A stretch of DNA of 39,288 nucleotides from Patescibacteria group bacterium (GTDB taxonomy: Bacteria > Patescibacteriota > Dojkabacteria > JAKAPS01). The notes under the pieces were generated by a model. It saw only the letters and a program-made list of their open reading frames with translations. It was not told where the DNA came from and made no database searches. Shown piece by piece: positions 31,195 to 39,288 of the stretch (position 1 is the first letter of the stretch; each line of letters starts with the position of its first letter). The position numbers were made by a program, and so were the translations under genes. Location of the stretch: positions 1 through 39,288 of the forward strand of contig JANWIC010000007.1 in the NCBI GenBank assembly GCA_025450075.1. Reading direction: 5' to 3'.

Positions 31195-32199
31195 TCAGAT
31201 AATAGAATTGATATATCTGCCTTCTTTGAAGGCGAGTATATTTTCAATTGTCGTATCCAAAATACGATAAATTGCTTCTTTACTGTTAAATGCGTTATGA
31301 GGAGTAACTAACACATTCGGTCTGGAAAGCAGGAAGTGGTTTTCAAGAGCTGTCAGCATGCTTGATTGTTTAAATTCTTTTGTAAGAAGTTCTCGCTCTT
31401 CTTTTATGAGTCCTTCTTCTTCCAGCACATCAAGTCCGGCGGCAGCAATGATTCCTTCATCCAGCGCTTTTACTAAAGCATTTGTATCGATTAAGCCTCC
31501 TCTTGATGTATTGATAATAATGGCACCATGTTTGATCGTATGGATATTATCCATATTAATAATATGATGGGTTTGTTCATTATCAGGGATATGAAGTGTA
31601 ATAATATCTGATTGGCTGAGAAGTTCAGGCAGTTCGACATATCTCACTCCAAATTTATCAATTAATTCTTGTTTTTGAGTACGGGAAGCGGCAAGGATAT
31701 GCATTTCAAATCCCGCTGCAATTCGAATAACATGTAACCCAATATTTCCTGTGCCAATGACCCCGATTGTTTTTCCTTTCAAGTCAAAACCCTGTAATCC
31801 CTCAAGAGTAAAAATTCCTTTTTTTGTATTCTCAATTGATTCTGGGATATGTCGGGATAGTGCTAATATCAAAGCAAATGTGTGCTCAGCAACTGTATTC
31901 TCTCCATATACCGGAACATTTGAGATTAGAATTCCTTTTTGTATTGCTTCTGATATAGCAATATGGTCATATCCGGTTGATCTGGTAGCAATAAATTGTA
32001 GGGAATGCAGATTATCTAATACTTCTTTTGAAATTTTAGAATAGATGAATCCCGATAATATATTGACATCAGCATATTGTGAAGGATCCACATTAGAAAT
32101 GATATCGGTAAAAAACATAATATTATCATTTCCGAGTCTTTGGATGATATAGTCTTTTTCATCATCTTCAATTTCGAAAAATACGATTTTTTTGTCCAT
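31195..32199 (-). CDS. D-isomer 2-hydroxyacid dehydrogenase
   Basis: An NAD-dependent D-2-hydroxyacid dehydrogenase (D-lactate dehydrogenase-like) of 334 residues. The catalytic-domain start is KKIVFFEIEDDEKDYI, and the NAD-binding loop is GVIGTGNIGLHV. INTSRGGLIDTNAL carries the catalytic Arg and adjoining motif, LDVLEEEG has the Glu, and VTPHNAFNSKEAI has the catalytic His. It probably makes or uses D-lactate during fermentation, which fits a fermentative CPR cell. I chose ATG 32199 (MDKKIVFF), because the first ATG at 32241 lies in the divergent upstream region. ASCH follows by one nt. Confidence 0.9.
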   Translation of the reverse strand: MDKKIVFFEIEDDEKDYIIQRLGNDNIMFFTDIISNVDPSQYADVNILSGFIYSKISKEVLDNLHSLQFIATRSTGYDHIAISEAIQKGILISNVPVYGENTVAEHTFALILALSRHIPESIENTKKGIFTLEGLQGFDLKGKTIGVIGTGNIGLHVIRIAAGFEMHILAASRTQKQELIDKFGVRYVELPELLSQSDIITLHIPDNEQTHHIINMDNIHTIKHGAIIINTSRGGLIDTNALVKALDEGIIAAAGLDVLEEEGLIKEERELLTKEFKQSSMLTALENHFLLSRPNVLVTPHNAFNSKEAIYRILDTTIENILAFKEGRYINSII

Positions 32200-32254
32200 A
32201 GGAAGAGCTAATAGATAACATTGTGTATGAGTAATGAGCAATTGTCAAATAACT

Positions 32255-32283
32255 TTGACGTTGGGTTCAATTTACGCTATATT
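32255..32283 (+). promoter_or_regulatory. Promoter of the GNAT gene
   Basis: TTGACG (32255-32260), 17 nt, TATATT (32278-32283), then 21 nt to ATG 32305. It rules out the earlier in-frame ATG at 32221. Confidence 0.7.
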
Positions 32284-32304
32284 TTATATGTTCAAACTAC
32301 ATGC

Positions 32305-33054
32305 ATGCATAAATATTTTGATATTTTTAACCACGGTTTTCTATCACTTTTTGTTGATGAAATTGTAGATGTCGATGGGTTCGCATTGATCTTTTCCAGC
32401 GCAAATGACGGGATGTATTGGAATGCTGCAAACAAGATCAATTTTCCTGAAACGGAAATTACAGAAACAGTCATTGATATCGAATTATTATTTTCTAACA
32501 AAAACAGAAAACCAGTATTTTGGATTTCTCCTGATGACCATCCCGATAATATGGAATATATTATCCGGGATAAAGGATACTCACATAAGGCGGTAGATAG
32601 CTGGATGATACAGCGAGACCCGAAACATGTCATTCCTGCTCCTTCATCGTTGTATATCCAGGAAGTACAAAATGTCCAGCAAATGGAAGATTTCATAAAA
32701 GTGTTCGGGATGAACTGGGATGACAGTGCTGGAACCTATGCATCAGTAATTCGCAAGAAAGCTTTCGATCCAATATTTTCCCAAACAAGCAAACTGCTTG
32801 TCGGATATGAAGGGAATACACCAGTTGCAATTACCGGATATGTTATATCTGAAAATGTAGCAATGGTACATAGTGTTGCAACAATAAAGGATAAAAGACG
32901 ACATGGGTATGCAAGCATTATGTCCCAACAGGCAGTCAGCAAATCCCACGCTGATGAAGTTATCGTAAAAGTCGATGCGTATAGTGAAGCAAAAACCCTC
33001 TATTCAAAACTCGGCTTTGAAGATCTTGCCCAAATAAAAATTTACTGTAAATAG
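32305..33054 (+). CDS. GNAT-family N-acetyltransferase
   Basis: About 249 residues. The C-terminal half is a GNAT domain. LLVGYEGNTPVAITGYVI and MVHSVATIKDKRRHGYASIMSQQAV give the acetyl-CoA pyrophosphate-binding loop (RRHGYA, the RxxGxA form), and VKVDAYSEAKTLYSKLGF is the classical last strand and loop. The N-terminal 110 residues may be a degenerate first GNAT domain, so it could be a two-domain acetyltransferase. Substrate unknown. Start set by the promoter. Divergent from the dehydrogenase operon. Confidence 0.88.
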   Translation: MHKYFDIFNHGFLSLFVDEIVDVDGFALIFSSANDGMYWNAANKINFPETEITETVIDIELLFSNKNRKPVFWISPDDHPDNMEYIIRDKGYSHKAVDSWMIQRDPKHVIPAPSSLYIQEVQNVQQMEDFIKVFGMNWDDSAGTYASVIRKKAFDPIFSQTSKLLVGYEGNTPVAITGYVISENVAMVHSVATIKDKRRHGYASIMSQQAVSKSHADEVIVKVDAYSEAKTLYSKLGFEDLAQIKIYCK

Positions 33055-33079
33055 GGTTTTCCAAATTGTTCTCATTATG

Positions 33080-33085
33080 TATAAT
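33080..33085 (+). promoter_or_regulatory. -10 box (TATAAT) of the phosphodiester glycosidase gene
   Basis: TATAAT preceded by TG (extended -10), 17 nt before ATG 33103. The sequence directly before the start, TATCATTATG, recurs at 35552 and 38314. Confidence 0.55.
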
Positions 33086-33102
33086 GAAGGCAACTTATCA
33101 TT

Positions 33103-34350
33103 ATGTTGAAACTGCCTAACGTAAAAATTGATGTGTCTTTGTATGAGATTACCGTCTTACTATTGCTTATAATTATTGCAATTTTTGCTTTACTTTACGT
33201 GCAGGAAACCTCACAGCATAAAACGACTGTAACACAAGTTTCTGCACTTTCGAAAAACCTTCAGACGAAGCAGGAGGCAATAGCATCGCTTCAAAATCAG
33301 ATAAAGAAAGTTAATAAAAATTATGTGAATTTACAAAGTACAGACTTAAGTAAGCAGGAAGCAACTCTGCAGGCACAGCTTGACTCTGTGAATAATGCAT
33401 TCAATACCTATACAAGCTTACAAAAACAAATTAGTGATGCAAAAAATTTAGGACTAAATACTGACATATTTACGACACAACTTGCCGCTATTTCACAACT
33501 TCTCCTTTCACAAGATTATTCGGATGCAATTTCTAGTGGAAATACACTTAATACAAATATTACGAATGCGGTAAATGCATATAAAGCACAAAAAGCTGCA
33601 GCTGAGGCAGCTGCTCCACCGGCAAACCTACCTGGAAGTTCATTTAATATTACGACGATTTCTGCACAAGGAAAACAGTATACTGTATATTATGTTTCTA
33701 TCGATCTCACTTCCCCTAACTTGAAAATCATTACAGATACAGCAGATTCATCGGATTGCACAAATAACTGCAACCTATTAGATCTTATGACATATTATAA
33801 TAGGGACCATGGTTTTGCTGCGATAAACGGTTCATATTTTTGTCCTGCATCATATAGTAACTGTGCGGGATTAACAAACTCATATGATTATCCTTTCTAT
33901 AACTCAAATCTGAAGAAATGGATAAACCAAGGAGACTTGTCATGGATAAACAGATCAATATTTACATTTGATGGAAGTGCACAATTTTATGGAGATGGAA
34001 CAACCTATCTTGGATCTAATGCAACCCCACCTGCAGTAAATGCTGGATTTGCAATGGCTCCGGGTCTTTTACATAATGGTCAAGTTATTGTAAATAACTT
34101 TCCGTTAGATACAAAATCCTCAACTGTTGCAGCAACACGCGGAGCATTTGGATTAAAAGGTAATAACTTAATCATTGCAGATGCATTTGGCTGCACAGTT
34201 CCACAAATGGCATATATAATGCAAGCGATGGGAGCTACTGAAGCAATCAATTTAGACGGAGGAGGATCAACAGCAATGATTTATAACGGAAAATATGTCT
34301 TGGGACCCGGGAGAGCTATTCCAAATGCGATAATTTTTGCAAGAGGATAA
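33103..34350 (+). CDS. Membrane-anchored phosphodiester glycosidase family protein
   Basis: 415 residues. One N-terminal membrane helix (about 13-33) is followed by a long coiled coil with several Gln/Lys/Leu heptads (about 38-170), which places the catalytic domain away from the membrane. The C-terminal domain (about 175-415) is the NAGPA-like phosphodiester glycosidase fold: HGFAAINGSYFCPA, GFAMAPGLLHNGQVI, and the active-site motif EAINLDGGGSTAMIYNGKYV. It probably trims or remodels surface glycopolymers, matching the LCP and GT51 genes nearby in function. A C..C pair in the early domain (DCTNNC) may form a disulfide. Confidence 0.92.
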   Translation: MLKLPNVKIDVSLYEITVLLLLIIIAIFALLYVQETSQHKTTVTQVSALSKNLQTKQEAIASLQNQIKKVNKNYVNLQSTDLSKQEATLQAQLDSVNNAFNTYTSLQKQISDAKNLGLNTDIFTTQLAAISQLLLSQDYSDAISSGNTLNTNITNAVNAYKAQKAAAEAAAPPANLPGSSFNITTISAQGKQYTVYYVSIDLTSPNLKIITDTADSSDCTNNCNLLDLMTYYNRDHGFAAINGSYFCPASYSNCAGLTNSYDYPFYNSNLKKWINQGDLSWINRSIFTFDGSAQFYGDGTTYLGSNATPPAVNAGFAMAPGLLHNGQVIVNNFPLDTKSSTVAATRGAFGLKGNNLIIADAFGCTVPQMAYIMQAMGATEAINLDGGGSTAMIYNGKYVLGPGRAIPNAIIFARG

Positions 34351-34352
34351 GG

Positions 34353-34655
34353 TCAATCTATAATATTATCTGGAATAGTGTCTGTACCAGTTTGCATTTC
34401 TGCAATTCCACTTATTAAATCAACCATATATTCAAAAGTGACACCCTTTATCATCAATGATTCACCTATTCCATTTATTATCTGTTGTCCCATTATTTCC
34501 CCAAAAGTTTCATAAATTCCAAGACATTTTTCAACAAGATCTATTGTGCGAGGATCAGGAAATCTAATAAGTAATTCATTAATCAGCTCTTCAATGACCG
34601 TATCTTTAAGTTCAACTTTCGAACTTTCATGCGCTTTTAATGTTTCTAGTCTCAT
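34353..34655 (-). CDS. Hypothetical small protein
   Basis: I do not recognise this protein, about 100 residues from the chosen start (MRLETLKAHESS). Acidic, predicted all-helical: ELKDTVIEELINELLIRF, then TIDLVEKCLGIYETFGEIM, then VTFEYMVDLISGIAEMQ. The ATG at 34655 was preferred to 34712 because the first 19 residues of the longer form lie over the divergent promoter region (minus-strand TTGACA and TATACG). Convergent with the phosphodiester glycosidase gene, 2 nt between stops. Confidence 0.5.
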   Translation of the reverse strand: MRLETLKAHESSKVELKDTVIEELINELLIRFPDPRTIDLVEKCLGIYETFGEIMGQQIINGIGESLMIKGVTFEYMVDLISGIAEMQTGTDTIPDNIID

Positions 34656-34797
34656 AAGAATTAATTTTTCACACTTTATCGTATAACAATAGATATTGTC
34701 AATAAATGGCACATATCACTCAAGTATAGATCAATGTATGTTTGGGTTTACAAACCCTCCATTATCACGTATAAATAATGGACATGGAAAGAAAATA

Positions 34798-35496
34798 ATG
34801 AAAAGAATTATTTCGATCATTTTCAGTGTTTTTGTCTTCTGTCTTATCCTATTAACAATAGGTGTCTTTTTCTATTTCAACAATATACCAAATGTAAAAG
34901 ATGCTCCATCCCGGGTCCAGCATTTCATACAAATTCATAAAGGAATATATGTCGCAGGAAATATTCCTCAAAAATTGCAAGAAGCAACGATAGCAGTTGA
35001 AGACCGTCGTTTCTATTCCCATCACGGTCTTGATATCATTGGATTTGTAAAAACAGTATTTTTAGATCAGATAACAAAAACCCCAAATGGTGGTGCAACC
35101 ATAAGCGAACAATTAGCAAAGAATTTATATGTCAACCAGGAAGATTCTGTAAAGTCGAAACTTGAAACTGCCGGGCTTGCAGTAAAGCTGGAAAGGAATT
35201 ATTCAAAAGAAGAAATATTGACGATGTATGTAAATGCAATATATTACGGAAATTTAGAATACGGGATAGGTAAGGCAAGTCAAGGATATTTCCACTCGAC
35301 TCCTGCAAACCTTGATTGGGCACAAGCATCTTTATTGGCAGGTCTTCCACAAGCACCAACATATTATAACCCAGAGAAAAATTTGCCTGCTGCAAAAGCA
35401 AGACAACAGATTGTCCTGAATGCTTTAGTAAGGCAAGGCTTCATATCTCAAAAGCAGGCAGAGGATGCATATAATGAGAAATTAAAATTCTTTTGA
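34798..35496 (+). CDS. mtgA: Monofunctional peptidoglycan transglycosylase (GT51)
   Basis: It polymerises lipid II into glycan strands. One membrane helix (about 4-27) then a GT51 domain: AVEDRRFYSHHGLD (catalytic Glu69), PNGGATISEQLAKNLY (97-112), LERNYSKEEILTMYVNAIYYG (131-151), and AQASLLAGLPQAPTYYNP. It has no C-terminal transpeptidase domain, so it is the monofunctional form (233 residues). ATG 34798, preceded by GGAAAG, was chosen; the in-frame ATG at 34696 would put an untypical 34-residue polar leader before the anchor. With the LCP protein and the phosphodiester glycosidase it points to a Gram-positive-like cell wall. Confidence 0.93.
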   Translation: MKRIISIIFSVFVFCLILLTIGVFFYFNNIPNVKDAPSRVQHFIQIHKGIYVAGNIPQKLQEATIAVEDRRFYSHHGLDIIGFVKTVFLDQITKTPNGGATISEQLAKNLYVNQEDSVKSKLETAGLAVKLERNYSKEEILTMYVNAIYYGNLEYGIGKASQGYFHSTPANLDWAQASLLAGLPQAPTYYNPEKNLPAAKARQQIVLNALVRQGFISQKQAEDAYNEKLKFF

Positions 35497-35551
35497 ACAT
35501 ATTGCTTTCATTTTTCCTTCGAGATATAATCCTCATCATCACACTATCATT

Positions 35552-36163
35552 ATGGCTATTACACAAATAGAACAAGATTCAACTATCCAGGAAGAATTAC
35601 TTATAGGAGTAAAGGATATTTATCTTATGCATATGGATTTAACGACCAATAATCCTTTTTTGCAAGTAATGTTATTATCTTTAGTTAATACATTTCCTGC
35701 CCATGAAGATACTCAAGAATTAGTTAATCCTGATGTAATCTCTTGGTTAAATGGTATTCAGGGGTATTTAGAATTTAAAGGGGTAGATGAATCGATTCTC
35801 TCCTTATTTAATAATCCATCAAGAGCAGTTATGTATTTTACTTCTCTCGCATTCCTTCAAAAATTAGATAAAGATTCGTTAGGATGGAGTGAACAATATC
35901 GTCAAAATGATTTACCGAAAGTTTCCGGTGAATCAGTAGATAATGCATTGATGTGGTATGAAAATAGAGATGGTGTTACAATACCGAACGAGCGAAGAAA
36001 AATGATTGAAGAACAGAGAGAAACAATGGAAATGGTATATGGATGTTTTCCAACAATAAACCAGTTATTTAAAGATTGCATTGAAGTAAATTTCTTACTA
36101 TATCTTGCAATGAAAATAGAACATGAAAATACTAATGGTCATTCATGGCGATTAAGTATATAA
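35552..36163 (+). CDS. Hypothetical helical protein
   Basis: I do not recognise this 203-residue soluble protein. It is predicted all-helical, with a segment NPFLQVMLLSLVNTF (about 34-48) that looks like NPLLADFIASLVLQS in the next gene (36217). The two may be distant relatives. A Glu/Arg-rich helix RRKMIEEQRETMEMVYGCF lies near 147-165. TATAAT at 35525-35530 and the TATCATT start context mark its own promoter, 55 nt after the GT51 gene. No function can be assigned. Confidence 0.6.
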   Translation: MAITQIEQDSTIQEELLIGVKDIYLMHMDLTTNNPFLQVMLLSLVNTFPAHEDTQELVNPDVISWLNGIQGYLEFKGVDESILSLFNNPSRAVMYFTSLAFLQKLDKDSLGWSEQYRQNDLPKVSGESVDNALMWYENRDGVTIPNERRKMIEEQRETMEMVYGCFPTINQLFKDCIEVNFLLYLAMKIEHENTNGHSWRLSI

Positions 36164-36216
36164 TATTGAGCTCGACTTTCCATTTTGTTATACTGTCTCG
36201 ACATAAGTAAGATTCA

Positions 36217-37479
36217 ATGGAGGGAGATAATATCAAGTTAGTTGATGTATTTGGCTCTGGTCAATTTAGAAATGACTTATTTCCCACTTTAACGTTAGAA
36301 GAATTAATTACTTTTCCAATTTCAACACAATTATTACTGGATACCCAGGATGGATTACGGACATCTAATCCCCTATTAGCTGATTTTATTGCTTCCCTTG
36401 TTCTTCAAAGTCAATCTCTTCACCCTGAAACGGAAAATATAATCCCTTTTTGGAAGTTATCTGATGTTTGGCATAATATAATTAAAGAATTTAGAAATGA
36501 GACTGGAAAAAGAGAAATATTATTGTATATGAAAAATAGGGAAATTTTAGAAAATGAATGGCTTTGCATGATTTATATATTAAACCTTTTTGTTCTACAT
36601 CTTTTTGAGTATAGACAAATGGAACAATATCACGAATTAGATGAATCGGATATTTTTGCTCAAACTGAAACATATGGTCATCAAACCCCTCTTGGATTTC
36701 CGGTAATTTCAAGAAGTACAATTGATAATGTATTGGCACACAAATCTAATATTTATATATGGACACAGTTTATCAACCGTAATAGAGAAAAATTTGAAAA
36801 AAAGAATCCATTTTTACTTTCTGAAATCAGGAATACTTTTAATTTTCCTGATGAGTGGTATTATGAAACATTTCTAGAAATACTTACAATAACTTACGCC
36901 ATATTAGAATTGCAAAATTTGAGCGATACACCAAGATCAATTAATATGTCTGGACTTCCAAGGCTTTGTGGTTGGATGGTAGATGATCTTGATCCAAATT
37001 CATTACATTTGCATCAAAGGTATGCATTAAATAAAGCAAAAAGTACTATCAAACATGATTTTGAAGAAAATCAATATTTATCAATGGCTATTATAGATCT
37101 ACTTGAAATGGGGCAAATAGATTATACGGATGATATAATGAAATTGCTTGCAGCCGCAGAACAACTTGTTGCTAGATTAAAATTTGCTGATGTTGTACAT
37201 GCTCAAATAAGTAAGAGTAATGAATGTTTTTATCCTAGTAATTTTCAGGTTTCTCATATTTTAGTAATTGATGCATACAATAGACAAAATGAAGAAATTG
37301 AAATGAAGTTAGAAAAATCTTCACCAATCCATTTAAATTGGTTTATTTCCAGAATTTGTATGGAATTTTTTTCCAAACTTAATCCTTCAAAGCAAAAGGC
37401 ATATAAAAACGTATTACTACGGTTTGTCTATTTGCTCAATAATTCAAGAGATATTCTTGCCCCCCTTGAACTATCATAA
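36217..37479 (+). CDS. Hypothetical helical protein
   Basis: I do not recognise this 420-residue protein. It is rich in Leu, Asn and aromatic residues and predicted mostly helical, with no membrane helix, Cys cluster or nucleotide motif. Notable segments are WLCMIYILNLFVLHLFEYRQMEQYHELDE (about 115-143), EWYYETFLEILTITYAILELQ (about 211-231) and a C-terminal LNWFISRICMEFF. An upstream TATACT lies about 20 nt before ATG. It may share ancestry with the preceding gene. It could be a scaffold or repeat protein, but nothing points to one. Confidence 0.6.
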   Translation: MEGDNIKLVDVFGSGQFRNDLFPTLTLEELITFPISTQLLLDTQDGLRTSNPLLADFIASLVLQSQSLHPETENIIPFWKLSDVWHNIIKEFRNETGKREILLYMKNREILENEWLCMIYILNLFVLHLFEYRQMEQYHELDESDIFAQTETYGHQTPLGFPVISRSTIDNVLAHKSNIYIWTQFINRNREKFEKKNPFLLSEIRNTFNFPDEWYYETFLEILTITYAILELQNLSDTPRSINMSGLPRLCGWMVDDLDPNSLHLHQRYALNKAKSTIKHDFEENQYLSMAIIDLLEMGQIDYTDDIMKLLAAAEQLVARLKFADVVHAQISKSNECFYPSNFQVSHILVIDAYNRQNEEIEMKLEKSSPIHLNWFISRICMEFFSKLNPSKQKAYKNVLLRFVYLLNNSRDILAPLELS

Positions 37480-37545
37480 GTTTACTAGTTACCATTTACT
37501 GCTATGCTTCGACTTGTTATACTGCAAATACTTTATATCTTTCTT

Positions 37546-38265
37546 ATGAAAACACAACCGATTTATTTAGAAGATTCGTATCAACAGGAAATGGATGGAG
37601 TCATAGAAAATGTGTTAGATGAAAGTGAAGGTCGATATAGGCTAATTCTTGATAAAACTGTATTTTATCCAATGGGTGGTGGACAGTCTACAGACCAAGG
37701 TATTCTTGAATGTCCTGAAGGGAAAATGGAAGTATATATGGTGATGATGAAAGATGGTGAAATCAATCATTATGTGAAAGCTATTATGAAACCAGAGATT
37801 GGACAAAGAGTTCATGGAAAAATAAATTGGGAAAGAAGATATGGAAACATGCGCAAACATTCAGCAGGTCATGTAGTCGACTTTGCACTTTATCTCCTTG
37901 GTTATTCACCGAAAACTCTATTACCCTTGAAAGGAGATCATGATAAAAAGCCTCAAATTGTTTATCAGGGAAGCGTAGATACTCCATTGCAAGAAGAAAT
38001 TGAAAAAAAAGCAAATGAGCTAGTCGCACAAAATATTTCATTTTCATGGGCATTTAAACCTCTTGATGAAGTTGAAAAGCAAGTTATTTATCTACAACCA
38101 GGACTTCCTGCAAATAAACCATTAAGAATTTTGACTCTCGAAGGAGTGGGATCAGTGGCAGATGGTGGAACTCAGGTACATCAAACTGCTGAGATTGGCC
38201 ATATATCGATAACTCAGATTGATGTTCATGATGGTCAAACCATAGTTTTCTATTCCATAGCATAG
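37546..38265 (+). CDS. AlaX-type alanyl-tRNA editing protein
   Basis: A stand-alone homologue of the AlaRS editing domain, which removes wrongly attached amino acids from tRNA-Ala. VFYPMGGGQSTDQGIL (39-54), GKINWERRYGNMRKHSAGHV (91-110, with zinc His105 and His109) and the last motif VADGGTQVHQT (204-214) are clear. The usual CGGTH reads DGGTQ here, so the Cys ligand is Asp206 and the His is Gln210; His212 might replace it. Zinc binding is therefore uncertain. I chose ATG 37546 (MKTQPIYLEDSYQ) because TATACT (about 37517) lies between it and the earlier ATG at 37504. Confidence 0.88.
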   Translation: MKTQPIYLEDSYQQEMDGVIENVLDESEGRYRLILDKTVFYPMGGGQSTDQGILECPEGKMEVYMVMMKDGEINHYVKAIMKPEIGQRVHGKINWERRYGNMRKHSAGHVVDFALYLLGYSPKTLLPLKGDHDKKPQIVYQGSVDTPLQEEIEKKANELVAQNISFSWAFKPLDEVEKQVIYLQPGLPANKPLRILTLEGVGSVADGGTQVHQTAEIGHISITQIDVHDGQTIVFYSIA

Positions 38266-38285
38266 ATATCACCAAGATTTGGTGT

Positions 38286-38291
38286 TATAAT
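38286..38291 (+). promoter_or_regulatory. -10 box (TATAAT) of the two-gene orphan operon
   Basis: TATAAT, 22 nt before ATG 38314. The start context is again TATCATTATG. Confidence 0.5.
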
Positions 38292-38313
38292 CCCCGAAAT
38301 ATCATTTATCATT

Positions 38314-38772
38314 ATGAGAATTCAAGGCAGTGGATGGGATGGAATAAGATGGCTTCATGAACAACAGGATTTAATCCTACATGAAATGCGATCTAGGAAG
38401 ATACTTGCATTTTTAATCAAAAATGCTTTAAATAATGGAGATAAAGTTGGTCTACGATATTATAAAGATGAAAGTCGAAAAAATATGCTAATAGAATTCA
38501 CCTGGAATAGGGTGGATTATTATGTTAATCAATATGAGTTAAGAAAACTTACTCTTAATGAATTTGGACCAGTATTATTATTTATAGGAACGGCAAAACG
38601 ACTCAGAATTATTAATAATGGTCAAGAATATTCTGATGTCGATCATCAATTTATTATTGCCCAGGGAATACTTAACGATGATGTGGATACAGTACAATCA
38701 GTTATGGCTGCATGGGATGAAAATATAGCAGCCTTAGTAGGTGCGGAAGATATACCATTTGGATTGTCCTAG
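38314..38772 (+). CDS. Hypothetical protein, first gene of a two-gene operon
   Basis: I do not recognise this 152-residue protein. The N-terminal half mixes helix and strand (MRIQGSGWDGIRWLHEQQDLILHEM, then KVGLRYYKDESRKNMLIEFTWNRVDYYVNQY) and the C-terminal part is acidic and helical. No motif or membrane segment is visible. The next orphan starts 3 nt after its stop, so the two are almost surely co-translated and may act together. A housekeeping or stress role in this lineage is conceivable. Confidence 0.6.
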   Translation: MRIQGSGWDGIRWLHEQQDLILHEMRSRKILAFLIKNALNNGDKVGLRYYKDESRKNMLIEFTWNRVDYYVNQYELRKLTLNEFGPVLLFIGTAKRLRIINNGQEYSDVDHQFIIAQGILNDDVDTVQSVMAAWDENIAALVGAEDIPFGLS

Positions 38773-38775
38773 TTT

Positions 38776-39177
38776 ATGAGCAGTTCTGAACCAATTGGCC
38801 CTAATAGTAGACGCAGAAAACCTTTAAAAGTGCCTGATCTAAAATTAAGGTTAATTGAAGCGAAAAAATCAGAAAAGTGGTTTGTCCCTGAAATGGATGA
38901 AACTTGGCAAAGTATTGTATCTCTATTCTGGGATGAAAATATTTATAATGTAGTAGAGTATATTTCCTGGCAGCCATTTGAAAGTGAGCAGGTTGAAGTT
39001 CATGAAATCATTGTATATAGAAATGTACAAGACTATGATAATTTAGAATTGTATGATATGAAACCTTATAGGGTATTAGTTGCTCTATTTTATTCGGAAG
39101 AATTTAATTTGTATCAGGGAGTCGTTATTGGTTGGAAAGAAGATGAGCTGATTGCTGAAGAATATATACTAAATTAA
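38776..39177 (+). CDS. Hypothetical protein, second gene of a two-gene operon
   Basis: I do not recognise this 133-residue protein. It begins with a basic, Pro-rich tail (GPNSRRRKPLKVPDLKLRLIEAKKSE). An acidic, aromatic core (WQSIVSLFWDENIYNVVEYISW) and an alternating beta pattern (YRVLVALFYSEEFNLYQGVVIGWKEDEL) follow. It begins 3 nt after the stop of the preceding orphan, with no promoter between. The basic N-terminus could contact nucleic acid, but this is only a suggestion. No signal peptide. Confidence 0.6.
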   Translation: MSSSEPIGPNSRRRKPLKVPDLKLRLIEAKKSEKWFVPEMDETWQSIVSLFWDENIYNVVEYISWQPFESEQVEVHEIIVYRNVQDYDNLELYDMKPYRVLVALFYSEEFNLYQGVVIGWKEDELIAEEYILN

Positions 39178-39259
39178 TCTGGAATGAGAAATCAAATATG
39201 GAACACCGCCTCTGAATTTCAAAGATAGTAAGGTATTAGGAATCATTTTGTGAATTTGT

Positions 39260-39265
39260 TATACT
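39260..39265 (+). promoter_or_regulatory. -10 box (TATACT) of the gene at the right edge
   Basis: Extended -10 (TG-T-TATACT) 9 nt before ATG 39275; no gene-like sequence precedes it after 39177. Confidence 0.45.
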
Positions 39266-39274
39266 CGTCTTGGC

Positions 39275-39288
39275 ATGGATAAAAACAT
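39275..39288 (+). CDS. Start of a gene cut by the window edge
   Basis: ATG GAT AAA AAC, the first four complete codons of a frame (Met-Asp-Lys-Asn) that runs off the window. The start is inferred from the TATACT box 9 nt upstream, the spacing seen for other genes here. Nothing can be said of the product. Confidence 0.4.

Noticed and set aside
37504-37545. Earlier AlaX start giving a hydrophobic N-terminus that looks like a signal peptide
   Set aside because: The stretch lies over the TATACT promoter box, and AlaX homologues start near residue 15 of that form.
1-39288. Recoding of UGA (as in Gracilibacteria/Absconditabacteria) or of UAG
   Set aside because: TGA, TAG and TAA all end genes with intact C-termini here, and the interrupted genes also carry frameshifts or deletions in several cases.
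1-39288. CRISPR array, transposase gene or rRNA genes
   Set aside because: No regularly spaced direct repeats, no transposase-like protein and no rRNA sequence were seen on either strand.

Overview
The window is low-GC bacterial chromosome with short genes, frequent strand switches, tight gene ends and standard stop codons (TAA, TAG and TGA all end genes). The gene mix suggests a Candidate Phyla Radiation (Patescibacteria) genome, possibly Microgenomates-like. It includes tandem CxxC-x17-CxxC zinc ribbons, an LCP cell-wall protein, a monofunctional GT51 transglycosylase, a phosphodiester glycosidase with a coiled-coil stalk, TrmB- and PadR-type regulators, an Erm/KsgA-like methylase, CutA, EVE, AlaX and many small orphans. 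The lineage is inferred; there is no rRNA or ribosomal-protein marker.

Layout. 1-5 kb: an orphan with an internal repeat, an RluA pseudouridine synthase, a protein with an ADP-ribosyltransferase-like C-terminus, a double zinc ribbon, a methyltransferase and a Cys-His-Asp protein. 5.3-6.8 kb (minus strand): a phenylalanine 4-hydroxylase gene preceded by two tandem Tyr-rich leader peptides, each followed by its own terminator, and followed by a decayed DUF2000 gene. 7-19 kb: a deleted ABC exporter, an AHSA1 protein, a relative of the 5-hmdU DNA kinase helical domain divergent from an Erm/KsgA methylase, an LCP protein, an ABC exporter, an FAD oxidoreductase and a MacB-type ABC pair. 19-28 kb: orphans, a TrmB-like regulator with a shikimate dehydrogenase, a Ham1 pyrophosphatase, a second ART-like protein, DUF1653, a methyltransferase, a PadR/membrane-protein pair, CutA and several gene remnants. 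28-39 kb: tRNA-Ser(GCU), an amylo-1,6-glucosidase-like enzyme, EVE and ASCH proteins, a 2-hydroxyacid dehydrogenase, a GNAT enzyme, a phosphodiester glycosidase, GT51, AlaX and five orphans.

Main result: upstream of phenylalanine hydroxylase, one promoter is followed by leader peptide 1 (6 Tyr in 19 residues), terminator 1, leader peptide 2 (5 Tyr within 9 codons), terminator 2 and then the structural gene. In each leader the last sense codons can pair with the 5' arm of the following terminator. This fits classical ribosome-stalling attenuation used twice in series, so that tyrosine shortage would switch on the enzyme that makes tyrosine.

Other themes. Many genes have a -10 box only 5-22 nt before ATG and no Shine-Dalgarno, which suggests leaderless or nearly leaderless mRNAs. 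At least seven genes are decayed (stops, frameshifts, deletions, truncations), unusual for a compact CPR-like genome. A dispersed intergenic repeat occurs in several partial copies.
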